A DNA stretch of 64,000 nt, from positions 62,001 to 126,000 of the forward strand of contig NZ_NWSV01000014.1 of the NCBI RefSeq assembly GCF_002531935.1, given 5' to 3'. Source of the stretch: Rhizobium chutanense. GTDB taxonomy: Bacteria > Pseudomonadota > Alphaproteobacteria > Rhizobiales > Rhizobiaceae. The translations under genes and the position numbers were made by a program. The notes under the pieces are model-generated. The model made no database searches, had not been told where the DNA came from, and saw nothing but the letters and a program-made list of their open reading frames with translations. Positions 16,202 to 25,725 of this stretch are shown one piece after another (positions within the stretch are counted from its first letter, which is position 1; each line of letters starts with the position of its first letter).

Positions 16202-18859
16202 TTACTCCGCGGCGGCAGCCAGACAGCGATCGATGATCCGGCCGATTTCGCTGCGGCAGGAGCCGCAATTGGTTCCGGCGCTGGTTTCCTTGCCGACCGC
16301 CTCGACGCTGTGGCATCCGCCGCGCACGGCGGCGGCGATCTGGTTGACCCCGACACTGAAGCAGGAGCAGACGGTGGCGCCCGGATCCGGCCTGCCGGCG
16401 CCGGGACGGCCTGCGACAAGCGCAAAGCGTTTCCGCAGATCGCCGTGCGAGGTGGTAAGCTGCGAGATCGCCCAGTTGCGCGCGACGGCAACCGGCTCGC
16501 GGGCGAGGAACAGTGCGGCCAGCAGGGTCTCGCCGTCGAAGAAGGCGAGCCTGAGGTCGCCGGATTGCCGGTCGGCATAACCGAGCGGCTCGATTTCGTC
16601 TGGAATGGCGAAAACCGCCCGGCACCAAGCCGTCCAGTCTTCCACCGCCTCGGTGAAGGCAAGCTCCAGCCGCCAGCCGCCATCGGCTTTCGCCAGCGCC
16701 CAATAGGCCGCGTCAGGTGTTGCCGGTTTTGTCGCCGAGACGGCGAAGCCGTAATGCGTGGCGCGGAAGGGGCGAATGGCGACGGCGACGTTCTTCGACG
16801 CCGGCTGGCCGGAAAAGGGGTCGGTGATCGGCGCGACCACGGCGTCGATCCGCGCTTTTGCCGCGAACTGGTCGTTCCAGTGCATCGGCGCAAAGATGCC
16901 GCCGCGCGCCTGGCGATCGGTCACCAGCGCCCGGACGATCGCCTTGCCGTGGGGGCTGTCGATCTCGACGAGGCCGGCGCTTGATATGCCGGTTTCGATC
17001 GCGTCGCGCGGATGGATCTCGGCGAAGGGTTCGGCGATATGGGCGGAAAGCCGCGCGCTCTTTCCGGTTCGCGTCATCGTGTGCCACTGGTCGCGGATGC
17101 GCCCGGTATTCAGCGTGAAGGGGAAGTCGGCATTGGTGCGGTTCGTTTCGGGCGGTTTGACCGCGACGAAGCGCGCCTTGCCATCGGCATGGTAGAAGCC
17201 GCCCTCGGCGAAGAAGCGGGTGACGCCGGGCTCGGTCCCTGCCGCCTGCGGCCACTGGAAGGGCGACAGCGTGTCATAGGCGACACCTGTCATGCCGACA
17301 CGCGCGCCGATGTCGAAATCACGGCTGCCGTTATTTTCGAAGGCGGAAAGGGCGGCATGTTCGGAGAAAATCGCCGCCGGCGCGTCGAAATCGAAAGCGG
17401 CGGCAAAACCCATCCGGCGTCCGACCTCGGCAAGCTGCCACCAGTCGGCCTTTGCATCGCCGGGGAGATCGAGAAACGGCCGCTGCCGTGAAATGCGCCG
17501 TTCGGAATTGGTGACGGTTCCGTCCTTCTCGCCCCAGCCGAGCGAGGGCAGAAGCACATCTGCGTGCCGGGTCGTATCCGTCTCTTTGAGGATGTCCGAG
17601 ACGACGACGAAGGGACAGGCGGCGATCGCGCTTTCGACGCTGTCGGCATCCGGCATCGAGACGACGGGATTGGTCGCCATGATCCAGAGCGCCTTGATGC
17701 GCCCGTCGGCCACGGCGTGGAACATGTCGACCGCCTTCAGGCCGGGTTTGGCGGCGATGACGGGCGAGTTCCAGAAGCGCTGCACGCGGTCGCGATCGTC
17801 GGCATTTTCGATTGCCATATGGGCTGCCAGCATATTGGCAAGGCCGCCGACCTCGCGCCCGCCCATGGCGTTCGGCTGGCCGGTCAGCGAGAACGGCCCC
17901 ATGCCCGGACGGCCGATGCGGCCGGTCGCCAGATGGCAGTTGAGGATGGCATTGACCTTGTCGGTGCCGGAGGAGGACTGGTTGACGCCCTGGCTGTAGC
18001 AGGTCACGACCTTAGGCGTTGTCTCGAACAGGCGGAAGAATTCCCGGATCTGCATGGCCGGCAGGCCGGTGCGTTCCAGGAGATCGTTGATATCAAGGGC
18101 AGCGGCTGCCGCAAAAGCTTCGCCGAAACCTTCCGTATGGGCGGCGATATAATTCTGGTCGATCGCCGGGCTTGTCGCGAGATGGGCAAGCAGTCCCATG
18201 AACAGCGCCACGTCGCCGTCCGGGCGGATTGCCAGATGCAGGTCGGCGATATCGCATGTCATCGTCCGGCGCGGATCGATGACGACGATGCGCATGTTGG
18301 GCCGCGCCGTCTTTGCGGCGGCCAGCCGCTGGTAGATGACGGGATGACACCAGGCAAGGTTGGAGCCGGTCAGGATCACCAGATCCGCAAGCTCGATATC
18401 CTCATAGGTCCCCGGCACCGTATCGGCGCCGAAGGCGCGGCGATGCCCCGCCACCGAGGAGGACATGCAGAGCCTCGAATTGGTGTCGATATTGGCCGAG
18501 CCGATGAAGCCCTTCATCAGCTTGTTGGCGAGATAATAATCCTCGGTCAGCAACTGGCCCGAGACATAGAAGGCAACGGAATCTGGCCCGTGTTCGGCGA
18601 TCGTTTCGGAGAAGCGCCGGGCGACCAGGTCAAGCGCCTCGTCCCAGCCGCTGCGCGCGCCTGAGATTTCCGGGTAGAGAAGCCGGCCGTCGAGATCGAT
18701 GGTTTCGGCAAGCGCCGACCCTTTCGAGCAGAGCCGGCCGAAATTCGACGGATGCTCGGGATCGCCCTTGACGCTGACGGTTCCGGCCTCGTCGACCGTG
18801 GCGATAACGCCGCAGCCGACACCGCAATAGGGACAGGTGGTCTTGACCTCAGCTGCCAT
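16202..18859 (-). CDS. nasA: Assimilatory nitrate reductase, catalytic subunit
   Basis: An 885-residue cytoplasmic molybdenum (bis-MGD) enzyme that reduces nitrate to nitrite. The N-terminal [4Fe-4S] ligands are CPYCGVGC plus the later LCSKG. The body has the molybdopterin-oxidoreductase and dinucleotide-binding domains (CYSQGVNQSSSGTDKV). The C-terminus carries a BFD-like [2Fe-2S] domain (CSCFSVGV...CGSCRSEI), as in Klebsiella-type NasA. It is the last gene of the operon, its ATG directly abutting the nirD stop. No signal peptide is present, as expected for the assimilatory type. Confidence 0.95.
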   Translation of the reverse strand: MAAEVKTTCPYCGVGCGVIATVDEAGTVSVKGDPEHPSNFGRLCSKGSALAETIDLDGRLLYPEISGARSGWDEALDLVARRFSETIAEHGPDSVAFYVSGQLLTEDYYLANKLMKGFIGSANIDTNSRLCMSSSVAGHRRAFGADTVPGTYEDIELADLVILTGSNLAWCHPVIYQRLAAAKTARPNMRIVVIDPRRTMTCDIADLHLAIRPDGDVALFMGLLAHLATSPAIDQNYIAAHTEGFGEAFAAAAALDINDLLERTGLPAMQIREFFRLFETTPKVVTCYSQGVNQSSSGTDKVNAILNCHLATGRIGRPGMGPFSLTGQPNAMGGREVGGLANMLAAHMAIENADDRDRVQRFWNSPVIAAKPGLKAVDMFHAVADGRIKALWIMATNPVVSMPDADSVESAIAACPFVVVSDILKETDTTRHADVLLPSLGWGEKDGTVTNSERRISRQRPFLDLPGDAKADWWQLAEVGRRMGFAAAFDFDAPAAIFSEHAALSAFENNGSRDFDIGARVGMTGVAYDTLSPFQWPQAAGTEPGVTRFFAEGGFYHADGKARFVAVKPPETNRTNADFPFTLNTGRIRDQWHTMTRTGKSARLSAHIAEPFAEIHPRDAIETGISSAGLVEIDSPHGKAIVRALVTDRQARGGIFAPMHWNDQFAAKARIDAVVAPITDPFSGQPASKNVAVAIRPFRATHYGFAVSATKPATPDAAYWALAKADGGWRLELAFTEAVEDWTAWCRAVFAIPDEIEPLGYADRQSGDLRLAFFDGETLLAALFLAREPVAVARNWAISQLTTSHGDLRKRFALVAGRPGAGRPDPGATVCSCFSVGVNQIAAAVRGGCHSVEAVGKETSAGTNCGSCRSEIGRIIDRCLAAAAE

Positions 18860-19204
18860 CTATTCCGCCGCCATCATCAGGCTTTCGAGCGCGATGTAGA
18901 GGGCGCCGTCCTCGTTGCGGACCGGTATGGTCCGCACCTCGCCCTGGTCGGCGCCGAGCGCCTTGCCGGTTTCGAGAGAGATCACCCAATTGTGCAGCGG
19001 GCAGGTGACGGCCTTGGCATGCACGATGCCCTGGGAGAGCGGACCGCCCTTGTGCGGGCAGTGATCCTCGATGGCGAAGACCTCGTTCTCGGCCGTGCGG
19101 AAGACGGCGATCTTGCCCTGCGGCGTCTTCACGCAGCGTGCACCGCGCAAGGGGATGTCGGAGATGTCGCCGATCGGATGCCAGTTTTCATTGGGCCAGT
19201 TCAT
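18860..19204 (-). CDS. nirD: Nitrite reductase small subunit (Rieske type)
   Basis: A 114-residue Rieske-like [2Fe-2S] protein, partner of NirB. The cluster ligands are in CPHKG near residue 42 and CPLHNW near residue 62. Two in-frame ATGs exist (19210, 19204). AGGAG is about 6 nt from the second and touches the first, so 19204 is preferred. It lies 10 nt downstream of nirB and abuts nasA, so the three are cotranscribed. Confidence 0.93.
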   Translation of the reverse strand: MNWPNENWHPIGDISDIPLRGARCVKTPQGKIAVFRTAENEVFAIEDHCPHKGGPLSQGIVHAKAVTCPLHNWVISLETGKALGADQGEVRTIPVRNEDGALYIALESLMMAAE

Positions 19205-19214
19205 GTCCATCTCC

Positions 19215-21665
19215 TTACTCGGCTGCCTGCGGATAGCCGATCGTCGCCATCGGCTTGAACTCATGCTTGTCCTTGCCGGAAACACGCTCCGACCAGGGAT
19301 CGACCTGGGCAAATTTCTGGCTGAAGACGAAGCGCTCGTAATAGGCCTGGCGCTTTTCGGGATCACCCATGATCTGACGGCGGATTTCCTCCAGGCCGAT
19401 ACGCTTGGCCCATTTGTAAATGCGCTCGAGATAGCGGGCCTGCTCGCGGTACATCTGCGTCAGCGCCACGATATGCTCCAGCGCCTCGTCCTCGGTTTTC
19501 ACGAGGCCGAGCACTTCGGTGCCCTTGATGTCGAGACCGGCCGCTCCGGCGAAATGGATCTCGAAACCGGAATCCACGCAGATCACGCCGATATCCTTGC
19601 AGGTTGCTTCGGCGCAGTTGCGCGGGCAGCCGGAGACGGCCATCTTCAGCTTGGCCGGCGTCCAGGAGCCCCACATGAACTTCTCGATGCGGATGCCGAG
19701 ACCGGTGGAATCCTGCGTGCCGAAGCGGCACCAGTCCGAACCCACGCAGGTCTTCACCGTGCGCAGACCCTTGGCATAAGCCTGGCCGGAGACGAAGCCG
19801 GCCTTGCCGAGATCGGCCCAGACGGCCGGCAGGTCTTCCTTCTCGATGCCGAGCAGGTCGATGCGCTGGCCTCCGGTCACCTTCACCATCGGGATCTCGA
19901 ACTTGTCGACGACATCGGCGATGGCGCGCAGCTCGTTCGAATTGGTGACGCCGCCCCACATGCGCGGCACGACGGAGTAGGTGCCGTCCTTCTGGATGTT
20001 GGCATGGACGCGCTCATTGATGAAGCGCGACTGGTAGTCGTCGGCATATTCGTCCGGCCAGTCGCAGACGAGGTAATAGTTGAGCGCCGGCCGACATTTG
20101 GCGCAGCCGCAGGAGGTCTTCCATTCGAGTTCCTGCATGACGGCAGGGATGCTCTTCAGGCCCTTGGCCTTGATCAGGCGGCGGACGTCGTCATGGCCGA
20201 GTTCGGTGCAGGTGCACATCGGCTGAACGGCAGCCGGATTGTAGCTGTCGCCGAGGGTGAGCGTCATGAGTTGTTCGACGAGGCCGGTGCAGGAGCCACA
20301 CGAGGCGGATGCCTTCGTGTGGGCGCGCACGTCGTCGAGCGACGTCAGTCCCTTAGAGGTGATCGTCGAGGTGATTTTGCCCTTGCATACGCCGTTGCAG
20401 CCACAGATCTCCGCGTCATCCGGCAAGGCTGCAACGGCCGCCATAGGGTCCAGCGGCGACCCTCCCTGATAGGCCTGTCCGAAGATCAGCGTCTCGCGCA
20501 TCTCCGAAATATCGGTCGCTTTCTTTTTCAGGTCGTTGAACCAGGCGCCGTCGGCGGTTTCGCCGTAAAGCACGGTGCCGATGATCTTGTTGTCCTTCAG
20601 CACCAGGCGCTTGTAGACCCCTGCTGAGGCATCGCGCAGCACGATCTCCTCGCGATCGTCCCCGTCGGCGAAATCGCCGAGCGAATAGAGTTCGATGCCG
20701 GTGACCTTGAGCTTGGTCGGCGTGTCGGCGTGAACGAAAGCCGGCGAGCGATCGTCGCTCAGATGTGCTGCAGCGATCCGGGCCATTTCATAGAGCGGCG
20801 CAACGAGACCGTAGACCATGCCGCCCACTTCGGCGCATTCGCCGAGCGCGAAGATGTCGCCGTCCGAGGTCTGCATGCCAGCATCGACGACGATGCCGCG
20901 ATTGACCGCCAGGCCGGCATCCTTCGCCAGGCCGACACTCGGACGAATGCCGACGGCCATGACGACGAGGGTTGCCGGGATGATGCGGCCGTCGTCGAGC
21001 TCGATACCCTCGACCTTGCCGTTGCCGATAATCGCCTTGGTATTGGCCTTGCAGATGACCTTGATGCCGCGTTCTTCGACCGCCTTCTGCAAGAGATAAC
21101 CGGCGGCAGGATCGAGCTGGCGCTCCATCAGCGTCGGCATGACGTGCAGGACGGTGACGTCCATGCCGCGTTGGGCAAGACCGGCCGCCGCTTCGAGCCC
21201 GAGCAGGCCGCCGCCGATGACGACGGCCTTTTCGCGCGACTGGGCGGCAAGCAGCATGGCCTGCACGTCGTCGAGGTCGCGATAGGTGATGACGCCGGGC
21301 AGATCCTTGCCGGGAACCGGGATGATGAAGGGCACGGAACCGGTGGCAATCACCAGCTTGTCGTAGCTTTCGGTGACGCCGTGGTCTGACGTGACGGTCT
21401 TGGCTTCACGATCGATGTTGACGATCTTGTGGCCCTTGTAGAGCATGATGCCGTGCTTGATATACCAGCCGTCACCGTGAATGATGATCTGCTCGTAGTC
21501 CTTTTCGCCGGAGAGAACCGGCGACAGCATGATGCGGTCGTAATTGACGCGCGGCTCCGCGTTGAAGATCGTGACTTCATAACGTCCGGGTGCCCGCTCG
21601 AGGAGGTGCTCCAGCATGCGCCCGGGCGCCATGCCATTGCCGATGATGACGAGTTTTTCGGTCAT
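19215..21665 (-). CDS. nirB: NADH-dependent nitrite reductase large subunit
   Basis: An 816-residue siroheme/[4Fe-4S]/FAD enzyme that reduces nitrite to ammonium with NADH. The N-terminal FAD domain begins LVIIGNGMAPGRMLEHL and the NADH-binding loop is VVIGGGLLGLEAA. A BFD-type [2Fe-2S] domain with CGCNGVCKG and CGSCTG follows, then the siroheme domain with C-x5-C (CVGSDWC) and GCPRNCAEATC. The length matches alphaproteobacterial NirB. The ATG at 21665 gives the family N-terminus. Confidence 0.96.
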   Translation of the reverse strand: MTEKLVIIGNGMAPGRMLEHLLERAPGRYEVTIFNAEPRVNYDRIMLSPVLSGEKDYEQIIIHGDGWYIKHGIMLYKGHKIVNIDREAKTVTSDHGVTESYDKLVIATGSVPFIIPVPGKDLPGVITYRDLDDVQAMLLAAQSREKAVVIGGGLLGLEAAAGLAQRGMDVTVLHVMPTLMERQLDPAAGYLLQKAVEERGIKVICKANTKAIIGNGKVEGIELDDGRIIPATLVVMAVGIRPSVGLAKDAGLAVNRGIVVDAGMQTSDGDIFALGECAEVGGMVYGLVAPLYEMARIAAAHLSDDRSPAFVHADTPTKLKVTGIELYSLGDFADGDDREEIVLRDASAGVYKRLVLKDNKIIGTVLYGETADGAWFNDLKKKATDISEMRETLIFGQAYQGGSPLDPMAAVAALPDDAEICGCNGVCKGKITSTITSKGLTSLDDVRAHTKASASCGSCTGLVEQLMTLTLGDSYNPAAVQPMCTCTELGHDDVRRLIKAKGLKSIPAVMQELEWKTSCGCAKCRPALNYYLVCDWPDEYADDYQSRFINERVHANIQKDGTYSVVPRMWGGVTNSNELRAIADVVDKFEIPMVKVTGGQRIDLLGIEKEDLPAVWADLGKAGFVSGQAYAKGLRTVKTCVGSDWCRFGTQDSTGLGIRIEKFMWGSWTPAKLKMAVSGCPRNCAEATCKDIGVICVDSGFEIHFAGAAGLDIKGTEVLGLVKTEDEALEHIVALTQMYREQARYLERIYKWAKRIGLEEIRRQIMGDPEKRQAYYERFVFSQKFAQVDPWSERVSGKDKHEFKPMATIGYPQAAE

Positions 21666-21682
21666 ATTTGAAGGTCCTTGGA

Positions 21683-22924
21683 TCAGGTTGCAGCCACGGG
21701 CGTCGAGTGGCCCTGGCGCGACAGTTGCTTGACGGACAGGTGCATCCAGACGAGCGAGATCGCGACGATCGCGAAAAGCAGCAGGAAGCAGCTGGACCAA
21801 AGGCCGGTCATGTCCTTGAGAAGGCCGAAGGCGATCGGCAGGATGAAGCCGCCGAGACCGCCCATCATCCCGACGATGCCGCCGACGGCGCCGACGCTTT
21901 CGGGGTAATAGGCCGGAATGTGCTTGTAGACGGCGGCCTTGCCGAGGCTCATGAAGAAGCCGAGCACGAAGATGACGACGATGAAGATGACGGGCGTGAT
22001 GGTGGCGGCCGGCAGCGACAGAACGAGGGTGGCCACGGCCGAGACCGTAAACATCGTATACATCACGCTGCGCGCGCCCTTCTTGTCCGACAGAACGCCG
22101 CCGAAGGCCCGGAAGATGCTGCCCGGGATAGAGTAGGCGGCGGCGACCATGCCGGCAGTTTCCAGGTTGAAGCCATAGACGCCGACCAGATAGCGCGGCA
22201 GCCACAGAGACAGGGCGACGAAGCCGCCGAAGGCGAAGAAATAATAGAGCGAGAAGCGCCAGACCTGGACGTTCTGCAGCGGCGCGAATTCCTGGGCCAG
22301 ACTTTTGGAGGCAGTGCCGCGCTCGCGGCGAAGGCGGAAGGCCGGATCATCTGTCGTGGTGAACCAGAAGACGATGGCCATCAGCGCCAGACAGACGGCC
22401 CAGATCTCCGCGACCGCCTGCCAGCCCCAGGCGAGCAGGACGAAGGGGGCGGCGAATTTGGTCACGGCCGCGCCGACATTGCCGGCGCCGAAAATGCCAA
22501 GCGCCGTTCCCTGCTTTTCCGCCGGGAAGAACGGTGAGACATAGGCGACGCCGACCGCAAAGGAGCCGCCGGCAAGCCCGACGCCGAGGCCGGCGATCAG
22601 CATCTGCGTATAGGTATGGGCGTAGGAGAGCAGAAAGGTCGCCACTGCGGCAGCAAGCATCGTCAGCGTGTAAACGAGACGGCCGCCATAACGACCCGTC
22701 CAGATGCCGAGCACGATGCGTACGAGCGAACCGGTCAGAACCGGGGTGCCCACAAGCAGTCCGAACTCGGCCTCGTTCAGGTTGAGCTCCTGCTTGATGC
22801 GGACACCGATGATCGCAAAGATCGTCCAGACGGCGAAACAGAGGGTGAAGGCGACCGTGGAGATCCACAGTGCTTTGGCTGGTTCGCCGGCAGACATGGG
22901 CGGCACTTTCTCGATGACAGACAT
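21683..22924 (-). CDS. Nitrate/nitrite MFS transporter (NarK/NasA type)
   Basis: A 413-residue, 12-helix major facilitator of the nitrate-nitrite porter family. Two nitrate-signature segments are visible: GLAGGSFAVGVAYVSPFFP with GIFGAGNVGAA, and later ESVGAVGGIVGMMGGLGG. It is first of the nirB-nirD-nasA run, 17 nt upstream of nirB. The 5' leader contains a terminator and an ANTAR-type hairpin behind a sigma-54 promoter, so expression should need low nitrogen and nitrate. Confidence 0.94.
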   Translation of the reverse strand: MSVIEKVPPMSAGEPAKALWISTVAFTLCFAVWTIFAIIGVRIKQELNLNEAEFGLLVGTPVLTGSLVRIVLGIWTGRYGGRLVYTLTMLAAAVATFLLSYAHTYTQMLIAGLGVGLAGGSFAVGVAYVSPFFPAEKQGTALGIFGAGNVGAAVTKFAAPFVLLAWGWQAVAEIWAVCLALMAIVFWFTTTDDPAFRLRRERGTASKSLAQEFAPLQNVQVWRFSLYYFFAFGGFVALSLWLPRYLVGVYGFNLETAGMVAAAYSIPGSIFRAFGGVLSDKKGARSVMYTMFTVSAVATLVLSLPAATITPVIFIVVIFVLGFFMSLGKAAVYKHIPAYYPESVGAVGGIVGMMGGLGGFILPIAFGLLKDMTGLWSSCFLLLFAIVAISLVWMHLSVKQLSRQGHSTPVAAT

Positions 22925-22971
22925 GGCTTCTCCGTGGCCCGACAAAGGTCGCGCCGATCCATCGCTGGGGG

Positions 22972-23041
22972 TTAAAAACGAAAAGCCGCTGTTCAGGCTG
23001 CGCACGCACGAGGTGCGCGAGATATCCTGATCAGCGGCTTT
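22972..23041 (-). terminator. Leader terminator of the nitrate operon
   Basis: On the minus strand, arms AAAGCCGCTGATCAGG and its near-perfect complement (one mismatch, 22982-23041) enclose an inner hairpin, then run into CTTTTCGTTTTT. It stands about 50 nt before the transporter start and inside its leader, so it should block the operon unless overridden. Confidence 0.8.
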
Positions 23042-23047
23042 GCTGGG

Positions 23048-23067
23048 GGCGCCCGCCGTTGGACGCC
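23048..23067 (-). ncRNA. Hexaloop hairpin, candidate NasT (ANTAR) binding element
   Basis: The minus-strand RNA folds into a 7-bp stem (GGCGTCC with GGGCGCC, one G-U) closed by the six-nucleotide loop AACGGC, with A at position 1 and G at position 4. That is the loop signature reported for ANTAR target RNAs. It ends 6 nt before the terminator stem. Confidence 0.55.
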
Positions 23068-23185
23068 GAATTCATGTCACTGAGACCTGCGTCTTCGATC
23101 CGAAGCGTGATGTCTCTGTCTTCTGCGAGCGCCTATCGCGCGCTCGTTCTGCGCTGATCGCCGTTGATCGGTGCGTTAATAGCCT

Positions 23186-23201
23186 TGCAAGCTGCGTGCC
23201 A
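23186..23201 (-). promoter_or_regulatory. Sigma-54 (RpoN) promoter of the nitrate operon
   Basis: The minus strand reads TGGCAC-GCAGC-TTGCA, a complete match to the TGGCAC-N5-TTGCW consensus, with the GG and GC elements at the right spacing. Transcription should start near 23175, giving a leader of about 250 nt. NtrC activation is expected from known nitrogen control but its site was not defined. Confidence 0.85.
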
Positions 23202-23359
23202 GTTCGGCGGTATTTATTTAAGGTGTTGAATATGAAGTGTATTTTTAGAAATCCACAGCCTGCTTGTTTTTCGACCTGCCAAAAAACGTGCAAATATTTT
23301 GTGCTGATTTCGTGAGGTGAACGCGGATCGCTGCTGGCGTTTTGGGCAGGCCGGCATGA

Positions 23360-24634
23360 TCAGGCGTCGTCGCCGGAAGCAAAGGGCAGGGCGCTTCTGA
23401 CGGCGAAGCCTGCAATATACTCCGGCAGCCGCGTCGGATCGAAGACATGGCCATCCATGAAGCGGTCGCCCTCGTCACTGCCCTCGATGCGGATATCGGC
23501 ATCCTCGGGTGCGCTGGTGTCACCGAGCGCCGTACGATAAAGATCCGGCCGGTAGGCGCAGGCAGCGGCCCGCGCCTTGTTGAGGCTGGCCTCAGCCTGT
23601 CCCCAGCGGATCATCTGGCTGTAGATCCACAGCGCATGGCTTGGTCTGGGGTAGTTGGCGAAGCCGGAATGAAACTTGAAATAATCGGCGATGATGCGCC
23701 GGTTGCCGCTGCCATCGAGGCTGAATTCGCCGGCAAGCACGCGGCGAATGATGTCGACAGGGGCGGCGATGTAGCGGGGATCGGCGAGAGCGGCGGCCAG
23801 CGCATCGTGATTGTCAGGCAGGTCGCACCAGCGGGCTGCCGCGTCGAGCGCCACGATCAGCCGGGAAACGGTTTCTGGGTGGCTTTCGGCCCAATCCGGC
23901 CGCATGCCGATCACCTTTTCCGGGGCCGACGGCCAGATATCCTGTTTGGCGGCGACGATCCGGCCGAGGCCACGCTCCGAAGCGACCATGTTCCACGGCG
24001 CGCCGACGCAAAAACCGTCGATCGCCCCGGCCGCCAGTGCGTCCGACGTCATCGGCGGCGGCACGACGACGAGCTTGACGTCTTGGTCGGGATCGATGCC
24101 GCCGGCCGCCAGCCAGTAGCGGAATTCGTAATTATGCGAGGAGAAGGGATAGGTGACCCCGAAGGTCGGCAGCGGCTCGCCGCGCGCCTTCATCGCCGCG
24201 ATTGTTTTTGAAAGGGCATGGGCGTTATCCAGCGCGCTTGCCGTCTCCGGCAATCCGGCCTCATCCCGCATCCGTTCGAAGAGCCGCGTCGATAGCGTGA
24301 TCGCATTGCCCCCGCGCCCCAGCGAAAATGGCGTGATCGTCGGCGAAGGATTGGAGCCGAGACCGAGCATGGAAGCGACCGGCATCGGCGACAACATGTG
24401 GGCGATATCGAACTGGCGGAATGCCAGGCGGTCGCGCACATTCGCCCAGGAGACGTCCTTGACGAGATCGAGCGTCAGGCCTTCCTTCTGCGCGAAGCCG
24501 AATTCGGCCGCTGCGATCAGCACCGATGCGTCGACGAGCGGAATGAAGCCGGCTCGCAGCACTTTCGGCCCTTCGTTGTTGATATGCACGGGCAAGGGCA
24601 GCCTGTCCCGGGAACTGGCGGTGTTCGTCATCAT
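23360..24634 (-). CDS. nasS: NasS-type nitrate sensor (NrtA/CmpA-like)
   Basis: A 424-residue protein of the NrtA/CmpA nitrate-binding family. It has no signal peptide (MMTNTASSRDRLPLP), which separates the cytoplasmic sensor NasS from periplasmic NrtA. Conserved blocks include VLRAGFIPLVDASVLIAA and FCVGAPWNMVASERGLG. Known NasS proteins bind the ANTAR regulator NasT and release it when nitrate is bound. It follows nasT by 40 nt. The ATG at 24634 has CGGAG at good spacing; a GTG at 24640 is the alternative. Confidence 0.92.
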   Translation of the reverse strand: MMTNTASSRDRLPLPVHINNEGPKVLRAGFIPLVDASVLIAAAEFGFAQKEGLTLDLVKDVSWANVRDRLAFRQFDIAHMLSPMPVASMLGLGSNPSPTITPFSLGRGGNAITLSTRLFERMRDEAGLPETASALDNAHALSKTIAAMKARGEPLPTFGVTYPFSSHNYEFRYWLAAGGIDPDQDVKLVVVPPPMTSDALAAGAIDGFCVGAPWNMVASERGLGRIVAAKQDIWPSAPEKVIGMRPDWAESHPETVSRLIVALDAAARWCDLPDNHDALAAALADPRYIAAPVDIIRRVLAGEFSLDGSGNRRIIADYFKFHSGFANYPRPSHALWIYSQMIRWGQAEASLNKARAAACAYRPDLYRTALGDTSAPEDADIRIEGSDEGDRFMDGHVFDPTRLPEYIAGFAVRSALPFASGDDA

Positions 24635-24674
24635 ATCCACTCCGGTTTCCTCCGGAAATTGAGGAGGCCCGCCT

Positions 24675-25262
24675 TCACATCAAAAGTCCCGCGGCGGTGA
24701 CAACGCTCTGGGCGATTTCCGACATCTTCTTTTTTTCGTTCATCGCCGTCTGGCGCAACAGGGCGAAGGCCTCTTCCTCGGACAGTCCGCGCATCTTCAT
24801 GAGTATGCCCTTGGCGCGCTCGATGAGCTTCCGTTCCTCAAGCGCGGAGCGGGCATCGGCAAGCTCCCGCCTCAGCCGGCTGAAGGCGTTGAAGCGGCTG
24901 ACGGCCATGTCGAGGATCGGTTTGACGCGTTCCTTCTTCAATCCGTCGACGATATAGGCCGAAACGCCGGCATCGACGGCGGCCTCGATCGATGCCGTGT
25001 CGGAGCGATCGACGAACATGGCGATCGGCCGGCTGACCGTGCGCGTCAGCTGGAACAGATGCTCCATCATGTCGCGGTTGGGGTTTTCGATATCGATGAT
25101 GATCACATCGGGCATCAGCGTTTCGATCGTCCGCGCGATACCGTTGACCTCATGCACCACGGTGACGCGCGCATGCCCTGCCTCACGCAGCCCTTCTTCG
25201 ATGATCGAGGCGCGTATGGCATTTTCGTCGATGACCAGAATCGTCAGATCGAGATGCGTCAT
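24675..25262 (-). CDS. nasT: NasT, ANTAR-domain antitermination regulator
   Basis: A 195-residue response-regulator-like protein. The receiver domain starts DLTILVIDENAIRASI and keeps an aspartate at residue 57 (IIIDIENP). The C-terminal ANTAR RNA-binding domain is ERKLIERAKGILMKMRG with LLRQTAMN. NasT proteins bind leader RNA and prevent termination at nitrate assimilation genes. The ATG at 25262 is chosen by family N-terminus. It heads nasTS, upstream of the leader element it probably binds. Confidence 0.94.
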   Translation of the reverse strand: MTHLDLTILVIDENAIRASIIEEGLREAGHARVTVVHEVNGIARTIETLMPDVIIIDIENPNRDMMEHLFQLTRTVSRPIAMFVDRSDTASIEAAVDAGVSAYIVDGLKKERVKPILDMAVSRFNAFSRLRRELADARSALEERKLIERAKGILMKMRGLSEEEAFALLRQTAMNEKKKMSEIAQSVVTAAGLLM

Positions 25263-25725
25263 TGCTATAATAATGACGCGCTGCAGCAATTTTGGCAAGC
25301 GCGTCCGCCTGAAAAGTGTGCACAAAGAGACATGCACAAAAATTGATCAAACTGCCGCTTTCGGGCGCAGTTTGGCTGGAGGCATTCTAAGCCCATCAAA
25401 GGTCGGCGTCGATACTGTCATCTTTCCGGGGTGAGACTGCTTGAGGCGAGGCGGTGGTTCTCCTGCTTTCAACGAGACCGATGCAAAACCATCGGTGTTC
25501 ATTGCACGCCCGCGGGAAAAATAATGCAGCGACGGGCCGGAAATCGAAAGAGCATGCCTTCGGTTATCGTGATATATAACCTAGTTAAAATCCTGGGATG
25601 GGAGGCTGTTACTGTGGGCGGGCGCGATCCTGATCATTCTAATCTCGCGACCGCTTCCGGCGGACGGGTTCCATACCCTCGATTTGAGATGAACGACATT
25701 TAACACAAGGCTTGGAGGGCCGACC
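25263..25725. other. Divergent intergenic region nasT / peroxiredoxin
   Basis: About 460 nt with no convincing gene. The stretch near nasT contains two TGCACAAA direct repeats (about 25319-25340). The part before the peroxiredoxin gene is AT-rich around 25570-25590. A 90-codon open frame at 25431-25703 has no recognisable protein character. Confidence 0.5.

Larger units (their letters stand above)
22925..23359 (-). promoter_or_regulatory. Nitrate operon control region (sigma-54 promoter, ANTAR leader)
   Basis: This 435-nt gap between nasS and the transporter holds no gene. In transcription order it has an AT-rich upstream part with GCAC half sites, a -24/-12 promoter at 23201-23186, about 250 nt of leader, an A1/G4 hexaloop hairpin at 23067-23048 and a terminator at 23041-22972. 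The layout fits leader antitermination by NasT, held off by NasS when nitrate is absent, as known for NasT-type ANTAR proteins. Only one of the two hairpins expected in an ANTAR target was found with confidence. Confidence 0.7.

Noticed and set aside
25431..25703. 90-codon open frame upstream of peroxiredoxin
   Set aside because: It has no motif and includes AT-rich promoter-like DNA.
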